A stretch of 64,000 nt of DNA from an uncultured Proteiniphilum sp. (GCF_937873925.1 NZ_CALNAT010000227.1:4926-68925), one strand, 5' to 3'; positions 46,246 through 55,691 are shown, numbered from the stretch's first letter. Numbers and translations are program-made. The notes: generated by a model from the sequence alone, not told the origin.

Positions 46246-48270
46246 TTATAACAACTTCTTAACCTGTTCATAGACGTTCTCACCGGTGTATCCCAGTTTC
46301 TCGTCAAGTATCTTATAAGGAGCAGAAAAACCAAAAGAGGTCATTCCCCACACAGCTCCGTCGGAACCAACCAGTCCTTCCAGAGTTACGGGAAGTCCCG
46401 CAGTGAGGCCGAATTTCTTTTTTCCTTTGGGTAATACCGCATCCTGGTATCCGGCAGGTTGAGCTCTGAACAGCCCTTCCGACGGAACGGAAACAATACG
46501 TACCTTCACTCCATCTGCGCGCAGCAGATCGGCGCCTTCCACCAAAGTAGCCACTTCCGATCCTGACGCGAGCAATATCACATCATAATCCGCATCATCC
46601 TGCACAATGTAGGCTCCCTTTTCTGCGTTCAGCGCTTCACTGAAACGCGCTTCACCAGCCGGAAGGTCTTTGATATTCTGGCGGGAAAGGATCAGTCCTG
46701 TCGGCGTTTCACTATTTTCCATTGCCATTTTCCAGGCTACGGTCGTCTCGTTGGCATCGGCAGGACGAAGTACGAGCATGGAATTCTTACCGTGATGATT
46801 CTGGAGTTTCTCCAACAGACGTATTTGTGCCTCGTGCTCTACCGGTTGATGGGTCGGGCCGTCTTCTCCCACACGGAATGCATCGTGTGTCCAGATAAAA
46901 ATAACCGGCGTTTGCATCAATGCCGCCACCCGGATGGCGGGCTTCATGTAGTCGGAGAAGACAAAGAACGTTCCGCAGGCGGGAATAACCCCTCCATGAA
47001 GGCTCAATCCGATACTGAGGCAAGCCATGGTAAATTCGGAAACCCCCACCTGTAAAAAAGCACCCGAGAAATCATCTTTTGCAAAGGCTTTGGTATATTT
47101 CAAAAAGCCGTCTGTCTTATCTGAATTGGAGAGGTCGGCAGATGCCACAACCATATTCTCCACCTGTTTTGCCAATTCGCCCAGCACAGCGGCCGAAGCT
47201 GAACGAGTCGCGTCATTCGGCTTCTGCTGAATGGCCGACCAATCGATTTGCGGCAGTTCGCGCCCGAACCACTTACGCTTTTTCTCCGCCAGTACGGGAT
47301 TGGCCTTAGCCCATTCCTCCTGTCTCGCTCTTTTTGCAGATACTATTTCTTTTAGTTCCTTCCTGCGTCCGGCATAAAGGCTTTCCGCCTCGGGGAAAAT
47401 CACGAAAGGATCTTCCGGATCTCCACCCAGATTCTTGACCGTCTGTCCGAAATCAGCCCCCGCAGCACTTAACGGTTGCCCGTGTGTGGATACCTGGCAT
47501 TCGAATGAAGTGCAATCTGCCGCCAGTGCACCACGTCCCATCACGGTATCCCCTATGATCAGCGTCGGTCTTTCTTTTTCAGCTTTCGCCTCAGTCAATG
47601 CACTGCGGATCTCGTCCACATCATTACCATCGATGGTAATCACTTTCCACTTCCAAGCTTCATATTTTTTCGCTACATCTTCACTGGTAACCACCTCGGT
47701 GGTAGTAGAAAGTTGTATATTGTTGGAATCATAAAACATGATCAGGTTGCTCAACCCCAAATGGCCGGCAATCCGTCCTACTCCCTGGGAGATCTCTTCC
47801 TGGATACCACCGTCGGAGATAAAACTATAAATAGTATGATCCATGGTATCTCCCAACCTTGCCTCCAAGAATTTAGCTGCAATAGCAGCACCGGCGGCAT
47901 AAGCATGGCCTTGCCCCAACGGGCCGGATGTATTCTCCACACCCCGCATCACATCGATTTCGGGGTGCCCTGGCGTGGGACTAGCCCACTGGCGAAACTC
48001 CTTTAATTCATCTAACGAAAATTTGCCGCTGAGACAAAGCACAGAATACAGCATCGGCGACATGTGCCCCGGGTCGAGAAAAAACCGGTCTCTTGATTCC
48101 CATGTCGGATCTTCGGGATCATACTCTAAAAATTCAGAAAAGAGGACATTGATAAAATCGGCGCCGCCCATTGCTCCGCCGGGATGACCTGATTTTGCCC
48201 GCTCTACCATTGATGCCGAGAGAATTCGAATGTTGTCGGCCGCTTTGTTCATTAATGCATTATCGTTCAT
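46246..48270 (-). CDS. tkt: Transketolase
   Basis: This 674-residue full-length transketolase has the thiamine diphosphate domain with G-H-P-G-G-A-M-G (about 28-35), T-S-G-P-L-G-Q-G-H and S-D-G-G-I-Q-E-E plus Y-D-S-N-N-I. The pyrimidine-binding domain has T-H-D-A-F-R-V-G-E-D-G-P-T-H-Q-P-V-E. A C-terminal transketolase domain completes it. It transfers two-carbon units in the non-oxidative pentose phosphate pathway, which links the pentoses released by the xylanases elsewhere in the window to glycolysis. A canonical -7 promoter lies 83 bases upstream. Confidence 0.97.
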   Translation of the reverse strand: MNDNALMNKAADNIRILSASMVERAKSGHPGGAMGGADFINVLFSEFLEYDPEDPTWESRDRFFLDPGHMSPMLYSVLCLSGKFSLDELKEFRQWASPTPGHPEIDVMRGVENTSGPLGQGHAYAAGAAIAAKFLEARLGDTMDHTIYSFISDGGIQEEISQGVGRIAGHLGLSNLIMFYDSNNIQLSTTTEVVTSEDVAKKYEAWKWKVITIDGNDVDEIRSALTEAKAEKERPTLIIGDTVMGRGALAADCTSFECQVSTHGQPLSAAGADFGQTVKNLGGDPEDPFVIFPEAESLYAGRRKELKEIVSAKRARQEEWAKANPVLAEKKRKWFGRELPQIDWSAIQQKPNDATRSASAAVLGELAKQVENMVVASADLSNSDKTDGFLKYTKAFAKDDFSGAFLQVGVSEFTMACLSIGLSLHGGVIPACGTFFVFSDYMKPAIRVAALMQTPVIFIWTHDAFRVGEDGPTHQPVEHEAQIRLLEKLQNHHGKNSMLVLRPADANETTVAWKMAMENSETPTGLILSRQNIKDLPAGEARFSEALNAEKGAYIVQDDADYDVILLASGSEVATLVEGADLLRADGVKVRIVSVPSEGLFRAQPAGYQDAVLPKGKKKFGLTAGLPVTLEGLVGSDGAVWGMTSFGFSAPYKILDEKLGYTGENVYEQVKKLL

Positions 48271-48352
48271 AAAGTATAGGTAAATATAGTGTATGAAAAA
48301 GTTATAATTTGCAATTCATTCGTAATTTAACGCTGACAGGGTTAATTATTCG

Positions 48353-48360
48353 CAAAGGTA
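48353..48360 (-). promoter_or_regulatory. -7 promoter element for the transketolase-rpiB operon
   Basis: The minus strand reads TACCTTTG followed by C, an exact TAnnTTTG match, 83 bases from the tkt ATG. Confidence 0.5.
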
Positions 48361-48538
48361 ATTCTTTTTTTAATTAGCGGACTGAAATAATTGACATGAT
48401 TGAGAGTTTTTTTGGCATGCTTTTGCGGATTTTTACGATAGATTGCCGATCCTGTAATAGGAATAACCATAATTTTGTTACTTTTACACCTTTCATAGCG
48501 TAGTTGTCCGGTGGTTAGCCAACAGTAGCGCGGAACCG

Positions 48539-48636
48539 AATAACAACGGAGTTGAATAACGTGAATGCAGTGAAAGAATAACACGTTGTGAATAACACGA
48601 ACGCAATGAGCAAATAACGAGCGAAGCACGAATAAC
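48539..48636. repeat. Six degenerate AATAAC repeats upstream of the methyltransferase gene
   Basis: AATAAC occurs at 48539, 48555, 48577, 48591, 48613 and 48631, spaced 14-22 bases apart, within similar ACGAA/GCGAAG-rich context. The set ends 18 bases before the methyltransferase ATG. The rest of the 384-base gap (48271-48654) holds only the tkt promoter; the frames across it read as low-complexity peptide and are not credible genes. Confidence 0.7.
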
Positions 48637-48654
48637 GGCGTAGCCCAACAGATA

Positions 48655-49410
48655 ATGAGTTTAAGTAAAAACAAAATAAAATATATCCGGTCGTTGAACG
48701 AGAAAAAATTCCGCAACGAACACAATACTTTCGTAGCTGAAGGAACAAAGTTGGTTTTCGACCTGCTGGGAACCTGCCGCTGTCAACTGATCACCGCACT
48801 ACCCTACCTCTTATCGTCTCATCCCGAATTAAAGGCAGAAGAGATTATCACGGCGAATGAAAACGAATTAAAAAAGGCTACTTTCCTGAAAACAGCACCG
48901 CAAATCATGGCTGTTTTTTATCGTCCATCGCAGGAGATTGAAAAAATTGATCTGAACAACCGGTTATGCCTCGTGCTCGACGGTATCCAGGATCCCGGGA
49001 ATATGGGCGCCATTGTCCGTATTGCAGACTGGTTCGGTATCGAACATATCATTTGCTCCTACGACACAGTGGATATCTTTAACCCTAAAACCGTACAAGC
49101 CACTATGGGAGCCATTGCCCGGGTAACTGTATTTTATACCGATCTTGTGGAGTTCCTGCAACAACAATCGCATTTCCCCATCTACGGGACTTTCCTCGAA
49201 GGGGATAATATTTATTCTGCCCCGCTTTCAGATAATGGTTTCATTGTTATGGGAAGTGAAGGCAGGGGTATTGGCAGTGAAACGGAAAAGTTGATCAATA
49301 AAAAACTTTTTATCCCGAATTTTCCGGAAGGAAGAGCTACTTCCGAATCATTGAACGTGGCAGCAGCCACCGCTATCACCTGTGCGGAGTTTCGGCGTAG
49401 GGAAAGATAG
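48655..49410 (+). CDS. TrmH/SpoU family RNA 2'-O-methyltransferase
   Basis: This 251-residue SPOUT enzyme has a substrate-binding N-terminal domain (F-V-A-E-G-T-K-L-V), motif 1 (L-D-G-I-Q-D-P-G-N-M-G-A-I-V-R, about 105-119), motif 2 (V-M-G-S-E-G-R-G-I-G) and motif 3 (S-E-S-L-N-V-A-A-A-T-A-I). It methylates a ribose in tRNA or rRNA with S-adenosylmethionine; the exact site cannot be told. The ATG is preceded by degenerate AATAAC repeats rather than a recognisable promoter. Confidence 0.93.
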   Translation: MSLSKNKIKYIRSLNEKKFRNEHNTFVAEGTKLVFDLLGTCRCQLITALPYLLSSHPELKAEEIITANENELKKATFLKTAPQIMAVFYRPSQEIEKIDLNNRLCLVLDGIQDPGNMGAIVRIADWFGIEHIICSYDTVDIFNPKTVQATMGAIARVTVFYTDLVEFLQQQSHFPIYGTFLEGDNIYSAPLSDNGFIVMGSEGRGIGSETEKLINKKLFIPNFPEGRATSESLNVAAATAITCAEFRRRER

Positions 49411-49486
49411 TATCTGTAATTTTTCCGGATAACCGGCTATAGAGGAATTTTAAGAAATCCGTCCCCCGGTATGTACAGGATAAGAC

Positions 49487-49515
49487 AAAAAAATCACGTA
49501 TGTAAAATACGTGAT
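49487..49515 (-). terminator. Rho-independent terminator downstream of tRNA-His
   Basis: An 8-bp perfect stem (49493-49500 with 49508-49515) with a 7-base loop is followed on the minus strand by seven T residues. It is the stronger of two hairpins after the tRNA gene. Confidence 0.75.
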
Positions 49516-49540
49516 CACCTAAAACAAATCTAAAAAGGAT

Positions 49541-49559
49541 AAAAACTCACTTCCGTGAG
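49541..49559 (-). terminator. First hairpin with T tract after tRNA-His
   Basis: A 5-bp stem (49546-49550 with 49555-49559) with a four-base loop is followed on the minus strand by TTTTT. It sits right after the tRNA 3' end and may act as a weak terminator or a processing signal before the stronger hairpin at 49487. Confidence 0.5.
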
Positions 49560-49563
49560 AGTG

Positions 49564-49638
<75 letters not shown>

Positions 49639-49656
49639 ATGTTCTTAAATCGAGTG

Positions 49657-49664
49657 CAAAGGTA
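49657..49664 (-). promoter_or_regulatory. -7 promoter element for tRNA-His
   Basis: The minus strand reads TACCTTTG, an exact TAnnTTTG match, about 19 bases before the tRNA 5' end. A TTTG (minus strand, 49688-49691) lies about 23 bases further up, close to the -33 spacing. Confidence 0.6.
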
Positions 49665-49817
49665 CATCTTTTTTCTAAATTCACACCCAAATCAGCAAAA
49701 ATTTCTTTGTTCAAAATATCTAAATTCGTAATGATAGCAGAAAAGGATATCACGCGTGTATATCCTCGTATAACATCATGCCAACCTGTCCGCTAAATGC
49801 GTTTAGTTCGTAAATCT

Positions 49818-51128
49818 TTAAAAACCTGCAACAATTCCGTCAGGCATAATCACATGATAGATTTCATTCTTGGACTGCTGCCTCACCTCTGATGTTATAT
49901 GTACTGTCACATCTGTATTTTCAGAAGTAACATACGCACAGTTTGGCGTATTTCCATTTGGCTCGGTAGTAGCGGAAACAGGTTGATGAGCCACAAGCCC
50001 TGACAAGGGTATTGGTATATCGCCGATCATTGGGCGCTTGAATGTTATTTCAGCTTCAGGTATATACCGCTTGTTATCCTTAAAACAATATATCTCCACG
50101 AAAGCCTTATTATCATTGCGCCATAAAAGCTTTCTACCGGAAAATAACAATCGTCCAATCCGCGTAATCGTCCCATCCTTCCTGTCCGTTATTGTCATAC
50201 AAACCCAAGTATGAGGCTCACCTTTAAACTCTATCGTTTCCTCTTTTATTAAAGACAATGTATATGTCCCTTTTGTCCATTCGTAAGGACGCCTTACACT
50301 GCAAAATTCACCTTCATTGCCTGCACTGGCGCACAACCCATTCTCATACATCTCCACATATTCTACTCCTATGGGCGTTACCTGATCATAGCTCCAGCGG
50401 GAAAAGATACCCCCTTTTCCTTCCTCTCTTGTCTCGGTCAAATTCTCTTTTGTAGGAGATCCGCCTATATTTGTCTGGATTCCGGCATAAAATTGTTCAC
50501 CATTAAAAGTTCCGTTAAAGGGGGATATATACAGACAATAATCTGTTGACACCTCCTGATTAATCATTATATCCATATCTATACGCTGGAAATCAATAAT
50601 ACTGTCGGCATAGGACCATTTAACCTGCATCAGATGCCAGGGTAACGAAGGAAGAGTAATATTCTTCAACTCTGCAAGTTCATAAATGTCACCTTTAAAT
50701 TCATTTATTGTGCCGGCATATTCTTCCAGCCTCTGCCTCTTTCTTTCTTTTTGTTTCAAGAGAAACGGATCCAAAATTTCGACCGTTTTCAAACCATTTT
50801 CATTATCTCCTTTATTGAAATATAGAGATCGCAAGAAAGGTATCATCTCATCTTTAAACACACTTCCATAATATTTTTCCATGAACGAGGGCAATTGCAG
50901 GAAAAAGCTATCCGGTTTATTCAGGTGTATGTTGGTTAAAAGTTTATAGGAATCCGTAGTAAAAGGATGAAAAATACTGTCCTTGTGTTGGCCGTAAAAA
51001 TCGATGGCCTCTTCGAATCGCAATCCGTATAACAGATCGGCCAATTCCTGATCGTAATTTCTCGTTTGAGCGGGGAGTGTCAGCGCTCCAAAACCAATTA
51101 ACAAAAATAGAATAATGGAACATTTCAT
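49818..51128 (-). CDS. Exported protein with a DUF3472-like domain
   Basis: This 436-residue protein has a signal peptide (to about 20; cleavage after L-P-A-Q). The first 150 residues are helical and repeat-like (L-L-Y-G-L-R-F-E-E-A-I-D-F-Y). From about 180 to 350, F-N-G-E-Q-F-Y-A-G-I-Q-T-N, I-F-S-R-W-S-Y-D and W-T-K-G-T-Y-T-L-S-L resemble the DUF3472 beta-rich domain found in carbohydrate-linked Bacteroidota proteins. The domain call is moderate. No catalytic residues are assigned and the neighbours (tRNA-His, nuclease-family gene) do not help. Confidence 0.75.
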   Translation of the reverse strand: MKCSIILFLLIGFGALTLPAQTRNYDQELADLLYGLRFEEAIDFYGQHKDSIFHPFTTDSYKLLTNIHLNKPDSFFLQLPSFMEKYYGSVFKDEMIPFLRSLYFNKGDNENGLKTVEILDPFLLKQKERKRQRLEEYAGTINEFKGDIYELAELKNITLPSLPWHLMQVKWSYADSIIDFQRIDMDIMINQEVSTDYCLYISPFNGTFNGEQFYAGIQTNIGGSPTKENLTETREEGKGGIFSRWSYDQVTPIGVEYVEMYENGLCASAGNEGEFCSVRRPYEWTKGTYTLSLIKEETIEFKGEPHTWVCMTITDRKDGTITRIGRLLFSGRKLLWRNDNKAFVEIYCFKDNKRYIPEAEITFKRPMIGDIPIPLSGLVAHQPVSATTEPNGNTPNCAYVTSENTDVTVHITSEVRQQSKNEIYHVIMPDGIVAGF

Positions 51129-51545
51129 AATATTTCTTTTAATAAAGTTGATGAATGTCTTTTACAATCTGGCAAGATTATTGATATACTCATTTTTTTA
51201 TTAAAAATCAACCCGATATAATTGGGAAATATAGAGGAAAAAACGACAAAAAACAAATTTTTATACATTTTTAAACAATATACAGAAACATATGGATAAC
51301 TTCCTCATTCACAAGATCCGAAATCCTGTGATTGCGAAGACAACCTATGCAAACCTCATTCGGTTGACCTGAGGTCTTTTATGCGCCAATCCGGTAAAAT
51401 TTTCATGTGATATACTCTTCTTGCCTGAAAAAAATAGTATATTTACAGAATATTAGGATGCGCCTCGGACAAGCTTAAACAAGTTGGGCTTGTCTCTCGG
51501 CTTTCATTATATTGAAGTTGTTTCAATTCAAAAAACGAATCGACT
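51129..51545. other. Intergenic region with a leader hairpin upstream of the nuclease-family gene
   Basis: No gene is visible in this divergent 417-base gap. A near-consensus -7 box, TATATTTA (51438-51445, plus strand), is followed by a 7-bp inverted repeat (51468-51474 with 51488-51494) around a 13-base loop, then CTCGGC-type sequence, about 50 bases before the GTG start of the next gene. The hairpin could be a 5' leader structure. Confidence 0.45.
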
Positions 51546-52139
51546 GTGTCAAAAAAAGTCAAACTGTCCGTATTGGGAATATCTTTCAGCCAGGTGCAAG
51601 CCGGAGCCTATGCGCTTATCTTCGCAGAAGAGAACGGTATCCGCCGGCTGCCGATTGTCATAGGAACACCCGAAGCGCAATCCATTGCCATCGTAATGGA
51701 GGGGATTACCCCTCCCAGGCCTCTCTCGCACGACCTGATATGCTCTATCTGGAAAGAACTGGGGATTGAATTGCTGGAGGTTTTGATCCATAAGTTTGAA
51801 GACGGGGCCTTTTTTTCAGAACTGCTGCTGTTACAAAACGGCAAAGAGTACCGTATCGACTCCCGCACCTCCGACGCGGTAGCGCTCGCTATCCGCACCC
51901 ACTCTCCCATCTTCACTACGGAGGAGATCATGCAGAAAATGGCGATCGTATTCGATGAACAGACACCCGAAAGCTCACCGGAGTTGAAGGGTAATGAGCC
52001 CGTTCAGGAAGACGAGGAACTGTCGGATCTTCGCCTGGACGCCCTCAAAAATCGTCTTGATGATGCTGTGAGAGAAGAGAATTACGAGTTGGCTACCCGC
52101 CTGCGTGATGAAATAAACCGAAGGGAAAATAAATCCTGA
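51546..52139 (+). CDS. Bifunctional nuclease family (DUF151) protein with a UVR motif
   Basis: This 197-residue protein starts at a GTG codon (M-S-K-K-V-K-L), the only start that keeps the family N-terminus. The DUF151/bifunctional nuclease domain covers about 5-135 (L-P-I-V-I-G-T-P-E-A-Q-S-I, D-S-R-T-S-D-A-V-A-L-A-I-R). A UvrB/UvrC-type UVR motif closes the protein (A-V-R-E-E-N-Y-E-L-A-T-R-L-R-D). Plant members degrade RNA and DNA; the bacterial role is unsettled and may lie in nucleic-acid stress. It precedes the rsmE gene by 10 bases, an apparent operon. Confidence 0.93.
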   Translation: MSKKVKLSVLGISFSQVQAGAYALIFAEENGIRRLPIVIGTPEAQSIAIVMEGITPPRPLSHDLICSIWKELGIELLEVLIHKFEDGAFFSELLLLQNGKEYRIDSRTSDAVALAIRTHSPIFTTEEIMQKMAIVFDEQTPESSPELKGNEPVQEDEELSDLRLDALKNRLDDAVREENYELATRLRDEINRRENKS

Positions 52140-52149
52140 ATCCGGGCAT

Positions 52150-52860
52150 ATGGCTGATACACTCTTCTATTCTCCCGGTATCCGGCAAAATTCCCTGCTT
52201 CCCGAAAAGGAATCGCAACACTGTGTAAAAGTGCTCCGTATGCGGGAAGGTGACAGGCTGACCGTCACCGACGGGGAAGGTTCTTTTTATGAATGTATAC
52301 TCATCCAGGCCCATCCGAAACATTGCCTGGTAAGTATCCAAAACAGCGTTGATAAACCCAAAGGGTGGAATTACGGGCTCCGGATAGCTTTTGCCCCCAC
52401 TAAACAGATGGAGAGGAACGAATGGTTCGTAGAGAAAGCCGTAGAGATCGGAATCGACCGCTTTACCCCTATCCTCTGCAATTACTCCGAACGAAAAGAG
52501 ATCAAAAAAGAGCGGCTGGAAAAGATTGCTGTTTCGGCAATGAAACAATCGCAGCAGGCTTATCTACCGGAGATTGAAGAGTTGACCGGATTTGAAGAGT
52601 TTATTTCCCGACCGGTCAGCGGAAAAAAATATATAGCCCACTGCTATGATCTTCCCAAAGAGCCGCTGGCACAACTCTATCAAAAAGAAGAAGATGTGCT
52701 TATCCTCATCGGGCCCGAAGGAGATTTCAGCCCTGAGGAGGTGGAAAAAGCAATTGCCTCCGGTTTCGAACCTGTCACGCTGGGTGAGTCGCGGCTCCGG
52801 ACGGAAACCGCCTGCCTGGCAGCTATCCATACTATACACGTGATAAATCGTTTACAGTAG
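52150..52860 (+). CDS. rsmE: 16S rRNA (uracil-1498-N3)-methyltransferase RsmE
   Basis: This 236-residue SPOUT methyltransferase shows the RsmE pattern: N-terminal PUA-like domain with H-C-V-K-V-L-R-M-R-E-G-D, then A-P-T-K-Q-M-E-R-N-E-W-F-V-E-K-A-V-E-I-G, S-M/A-M-K-Q-S-Q-Q-A, I-G-P-E-G-D-F-S-P-E-E and L-G-E-S-R-L-R-T-E-T-A. It methylates U1498 in the decoding region of 16S rRNA. It lies 10 bases after the DUF151 gene and converges on the MG2/plug gene, with a 34-base gap. Confidence 0.95.
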   Translation: MADTLFYSPGIRQNSLLPEKESQHCVKVLRMREGDRLTVTDGEGSFYECILIQAHPKHCLVSIQNSVDKPKGWNYGLRIAFAPTKQMERNEWFVEKAVEIGIDRFTPILCNYSERKEIKKERLEKIAVSAMKQSQQAYLPEIEELTGFEEFISRPVSGKKYIAHCYDLPKEPLAQLYQKEEDVLILIGPEGDFSPEEVEKAIASGFEPVTLGESRLRTETACLAAIHTIHVINRLQ

Positions 52861-52894
52861 TATATCACCAGAGAATCCGATTTCACACAATGGA

Positions 52895-55537
52895 TTATTT
52901 TGTGCTTTCTATCGCGATCTCTTTTTCCAGTCGAATCATTTTCCCTGAACTCGTAACACCTTCACCGATGACCTGATAGGTGGTTGGCGTGTCAGCAGAA
53001 TAAAACTCCACCAATGCCTCCCCCTCCTTGGAAAACTGTACATTCGGTTTCCAGTAAATGGTAGTACGGTGATCGGGCGGTGATGATTCTTTCTGCTCTT
53101 GTGTCTCGTAGGCAGGAGTATAAAATTCTGCCGGAAGTTGATAGCCGAGAGGCTTTATCCTGTCGATATTCATCGATTTGACGTTCTTCTGTACAAATCC
53201 GCCTTTTGTAGTAATTACAATAGCACCGTTGGTGTGGGGATAAAAGCCCAACATCCCCGTATTATCTTTTATGACAAATAAGTTATCGATAGAACTGACA
53301 TCGATCATATCAAGTTGATCAAAGAAGTTTTCGTATGTCATATCATCAATAACAAATAACACAGGGCTCTCTGAACGGGTAGTAGTAATTATATCGGATT
53401 TTACAATCAAGCCGGGTGTGGAAATCAGCAACGAGCGTAAGCTGCTGACCTTGCGTTTTTCAATATCCTCTGCAGTGACCAATCCAGTAGCATAAATAGG
53501 AGAATAGAATTTTGATTCCTTGTATTTTTCCAAACTTTGTGCCGTTACTGTTACCTCATCCAGCATTATTGTGCGGATGCCGTATTTCTGGGAATACTCT
53601 TCATTGGCTTTTTGCAGATAAGCGTCTAAATCGTTATCCGGTTGACCGGTTGTTGGGGGGCGTACCGGGATAGTAGAGAATGTGTAATCCGGAAAAGTTG
53701 CAGGGTCTATGTTGATCAGGTTATTTCTGCCACCCTTCTTACTTAAAGACTGCACCGTGATTTCAGTACCTTCAGGATATTCCACTTTAAACATAAAGCG
53801 CCCTTTCTCATCTGCAGTTGTCGTTTCTCCGCTGAACAGCGAATCCAATGTGGCATACAGGCTAATATTACCTTCTTTTAAACTGCCGAATATAACTTCC
53901 GATTTTCCGCTTATTTCCTGAAATTCTTCGGGAGGAAACTGGTCAGGAACACTTATATTCCCCTGCAGAAGATTAGGAATATCATACCTCCTCCACCCCT
54001 GGGTCATCATTAATGCATCGAGGCCATATTTATCCACGATGTCATAACCTTTAAAATAGGTGGCAGGAGATTCGATAAAACCTTTTAATTCCGAAGAAAG
54101 TAAAAGAGTAGAGAGTAAACTGTTTGCCGTATCCTGGCGAACAACATTTTTATCGGTCACAGAAACAGCAATATTGTCCGAAACAGCAATTGTATCGGAA
54201 TCTGTCAGCTTAAGCCTGAGGCTGACGAGCTGCCTCCGTTTATATGCCGGGGCTGATAATCCGGTATCCAGAGATGCAAAATCATTCGGGTTGAGATTAA
54301 ACAACAACCGTTCGCTGAGAATTTCCTTCTTATTGCTCAGCAGGAGAATGCTTATGATTCCGGTCGGAAAATTATGGACCGCAAAGGAATAGGGGGTCGA
54401 TTGATTTTCCCAAAACTGATGAAAAAAAACCAACCCTTTATGATGAATCAAGATAGATACGGAATCCTCCGGCGCCGCATTTCCTCTCAGCATGGAGACC
54501 ATGATCCGATTTCCACCGGTAATCCTGGCTGAAACTGTTCTTGAGCGAAGGTCGGGAATAGGCAGATCCAGTCGTTTCGTATCGCTGTTTTTTGTCTTGC
54601 AAACAGCATAATATTTTTCATGTGCTTCGGGCATAAAATTAAAAAACCCCATTCCGGATTTTAGAGAATTGAATTTTACGATCTCTTCATCTTTCGAATT
54701 AAACAGAATACCGGTAACTTCTTCGCCTAGTCCCGAAGGATTAATGGCTTTAAAACCCACCTGGCATGCCTTACCGGGAACGAGATAGCCTCCCTCGGGA
54801 TGGAAGGTTATATCAAAATCATTTGCCTCATATGGAACCGGATAATATCTGTTGTATTTTCTCCCGTTATGCACAATCCCTAACAGTAAATTTCTGGTGT
54901 TCCTTTTTTTTGGTAAGGTGAAATCCCATTTAAAATTGTTACTCTTATCCGGCGAGATGCTTCTTGCCGTTTCATCTAAAAGTTTAAAAGTAACGACTTC
55001 GGGGGCGATGGTATCTCCACTTGCGGGATCCGCAAATCTGAAATTTACATTGACCTTGTTTCCGTTTACGGCAAAACCGGGGATAGGCTCAATTTGCAGG
55101 GAATAAGGATCCAACACATGAATTGTTTTTTTAAAAAAAGCTTCATTTCCTCGATTTCTCATATACCGGGTGTACGCTCTTATAGTGTAGTCACCTTCAG
55201 GGAGTTCCTCATCCAGATCGAGATAACCGGAATAGACACCTATGCTGTCGGGCCTTATTTTAATTCGCTTTAGTAATTGATCAAAAGGATCGAAAAGTTC
55301 AATATACACATATCTGCTTATATAAACGGGCATATTGGTGGTTGCCTCAATCAGATGGCTTCTGAGCCAAACACGTTCACCGGATAAATAAGCGGATTTA
55401 TCCGTTTGGACGTATATTTTTTCATGGGGAAAGCTTGTCAGTTGTTCGGCGAATCGGCTGATTACCTCATCGGGCTTCTGAGCAAAAATGATCCCGGTAA
55501 TAATCAGAAGGAAAATAATGGACATTAACTTTTGCAT
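52895..55537 (-). CDS. Exported MG2-domain protein with a TonB plug domain
   Basis: This 880-residue protein has a signal peptide (to about 19). The N-terminal part (about 35-150) is an alpha-2-macroglobulin MG2-like fibronectin fold with K-I-Y-V-Q-T-D-K-S-A-Y-L-S-G-E and L-P-E-G-D-Y-T-I-R-A-Y-T-R-Y-M. Further beta domains follow. At about 650-800 there is a TonB-dependent receptor plug: T-I-M-L-D-E-V-T-V-T-A, P-V-L-F-V-I-D-D-M and G-A-I-V-I-T-T-K-G-G. No barrel follows, only about 80 beta-rich residues. This mixed family is widespread in Bacteroidota and its function is not known to me; a role in outer-membrane protein or peptide uptake is possible. Confidence 0.88.
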   Translation of the reverse strand: MQKLMSIIFLLIITGIIFAQKPDEVISRFAEQLTSFPHEKIYVQTDKSAYLSGERVWLRSHLIEATTNMPVYISRYVYIELFDPFDQLLKRIKIRPDSIGVYSGYLDLDEELPEGDYTIRAYTRYMRNRGNEAFFKKTIHVLDPYSLQIEPIPGFAVNGNKVNVNFRFADPASGDTIAPEVVTFKLLDETARSISPDKSNNFKWDFTLPKKRNTRNLLLGIVHNGRKYNRYYPVPYEANDFDITFHPEGGYLVPGKACQVGFKAINPSGLGEEVTGILFNSKDEEIVKFNSLKSGMGFFNFMPEAHEKYYAVCKTKNSDTKRLDLPIPDLRSRTVSARITGGNRIMVSMLRGNAAPEDSVSILIHHKGLVFFHQFWENQSTPYSFAVHNFPTGIISILLLSNKKEILSERLLFNLNPNDFASLDTGLSAPAYKRRQLVSLRLKLTDSDTIAVSDNIAVSVTDKNVVRQDTANSLLSTLLLSSELKGFIESPATYFKGYDIVDKYGLDALMMTQGWRRYDIPNLLQGNISVPDQFPPEEFQEISGKSEVIFGSLKEGNISLYATLDSLFSGETTTADEKGRFMFKVEYPEGTEITVQSLSKKGGRNNLINIDPATFPDYTFSTIPVRPPTTGQPDNDLDAYLQKANEEYSQKYGIRTIMLDEVTVTAQSLEKYKESKFYSPIYATGLVTAEDIEKRKVSSLRSLLISTPGLIVKSDIITTTRSESPVLFVIDDMTYENFFDQLDMIDVSSIDNLFVIKDNTGMLGFYPHTNGAIVITTKGGFVQKNVKSMNIDRIKPLGYQLPAEFYTPAYETQEQKESSPPDHRTTIYWKPNVQFSKEGEALVEFYSADTPTTYQVIGEGVTSSGKMIRLEKEIAIESTK

Positions 55538-55683
55538 GATACAAGAATTTTATTTTTGCTTTACCAACTCCCTGCGAACGATTGTGCAAACGTTTTGTTT
55601 GAATCCCCGATTAACGCAGATTGTAAGTGAAGCCTGAATGATCAACCTGAAAGATAATAATTTCTTCATCCCAAACTACATGG

Positions 55684-55691
55684 CAAATATA
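55684..55691 (-). promoter_or_regulatory. -7 promoter element for the MG2/plug gene
   Basis: The minus strand reads TATATTTG followed by CC, an exact TAnnTTTG match, about 147 bases from the ATG. Confidence 0.4.

Noticed and set aside
48342..48725. 127-codon minus-strand frame across the tkt-methyltransferase gap
   Set aside because: It reads through the AATAAC repeat array and gives a low-complexity, Cys/Arg-rich peptide; it also overlaps the methyltransferase start.
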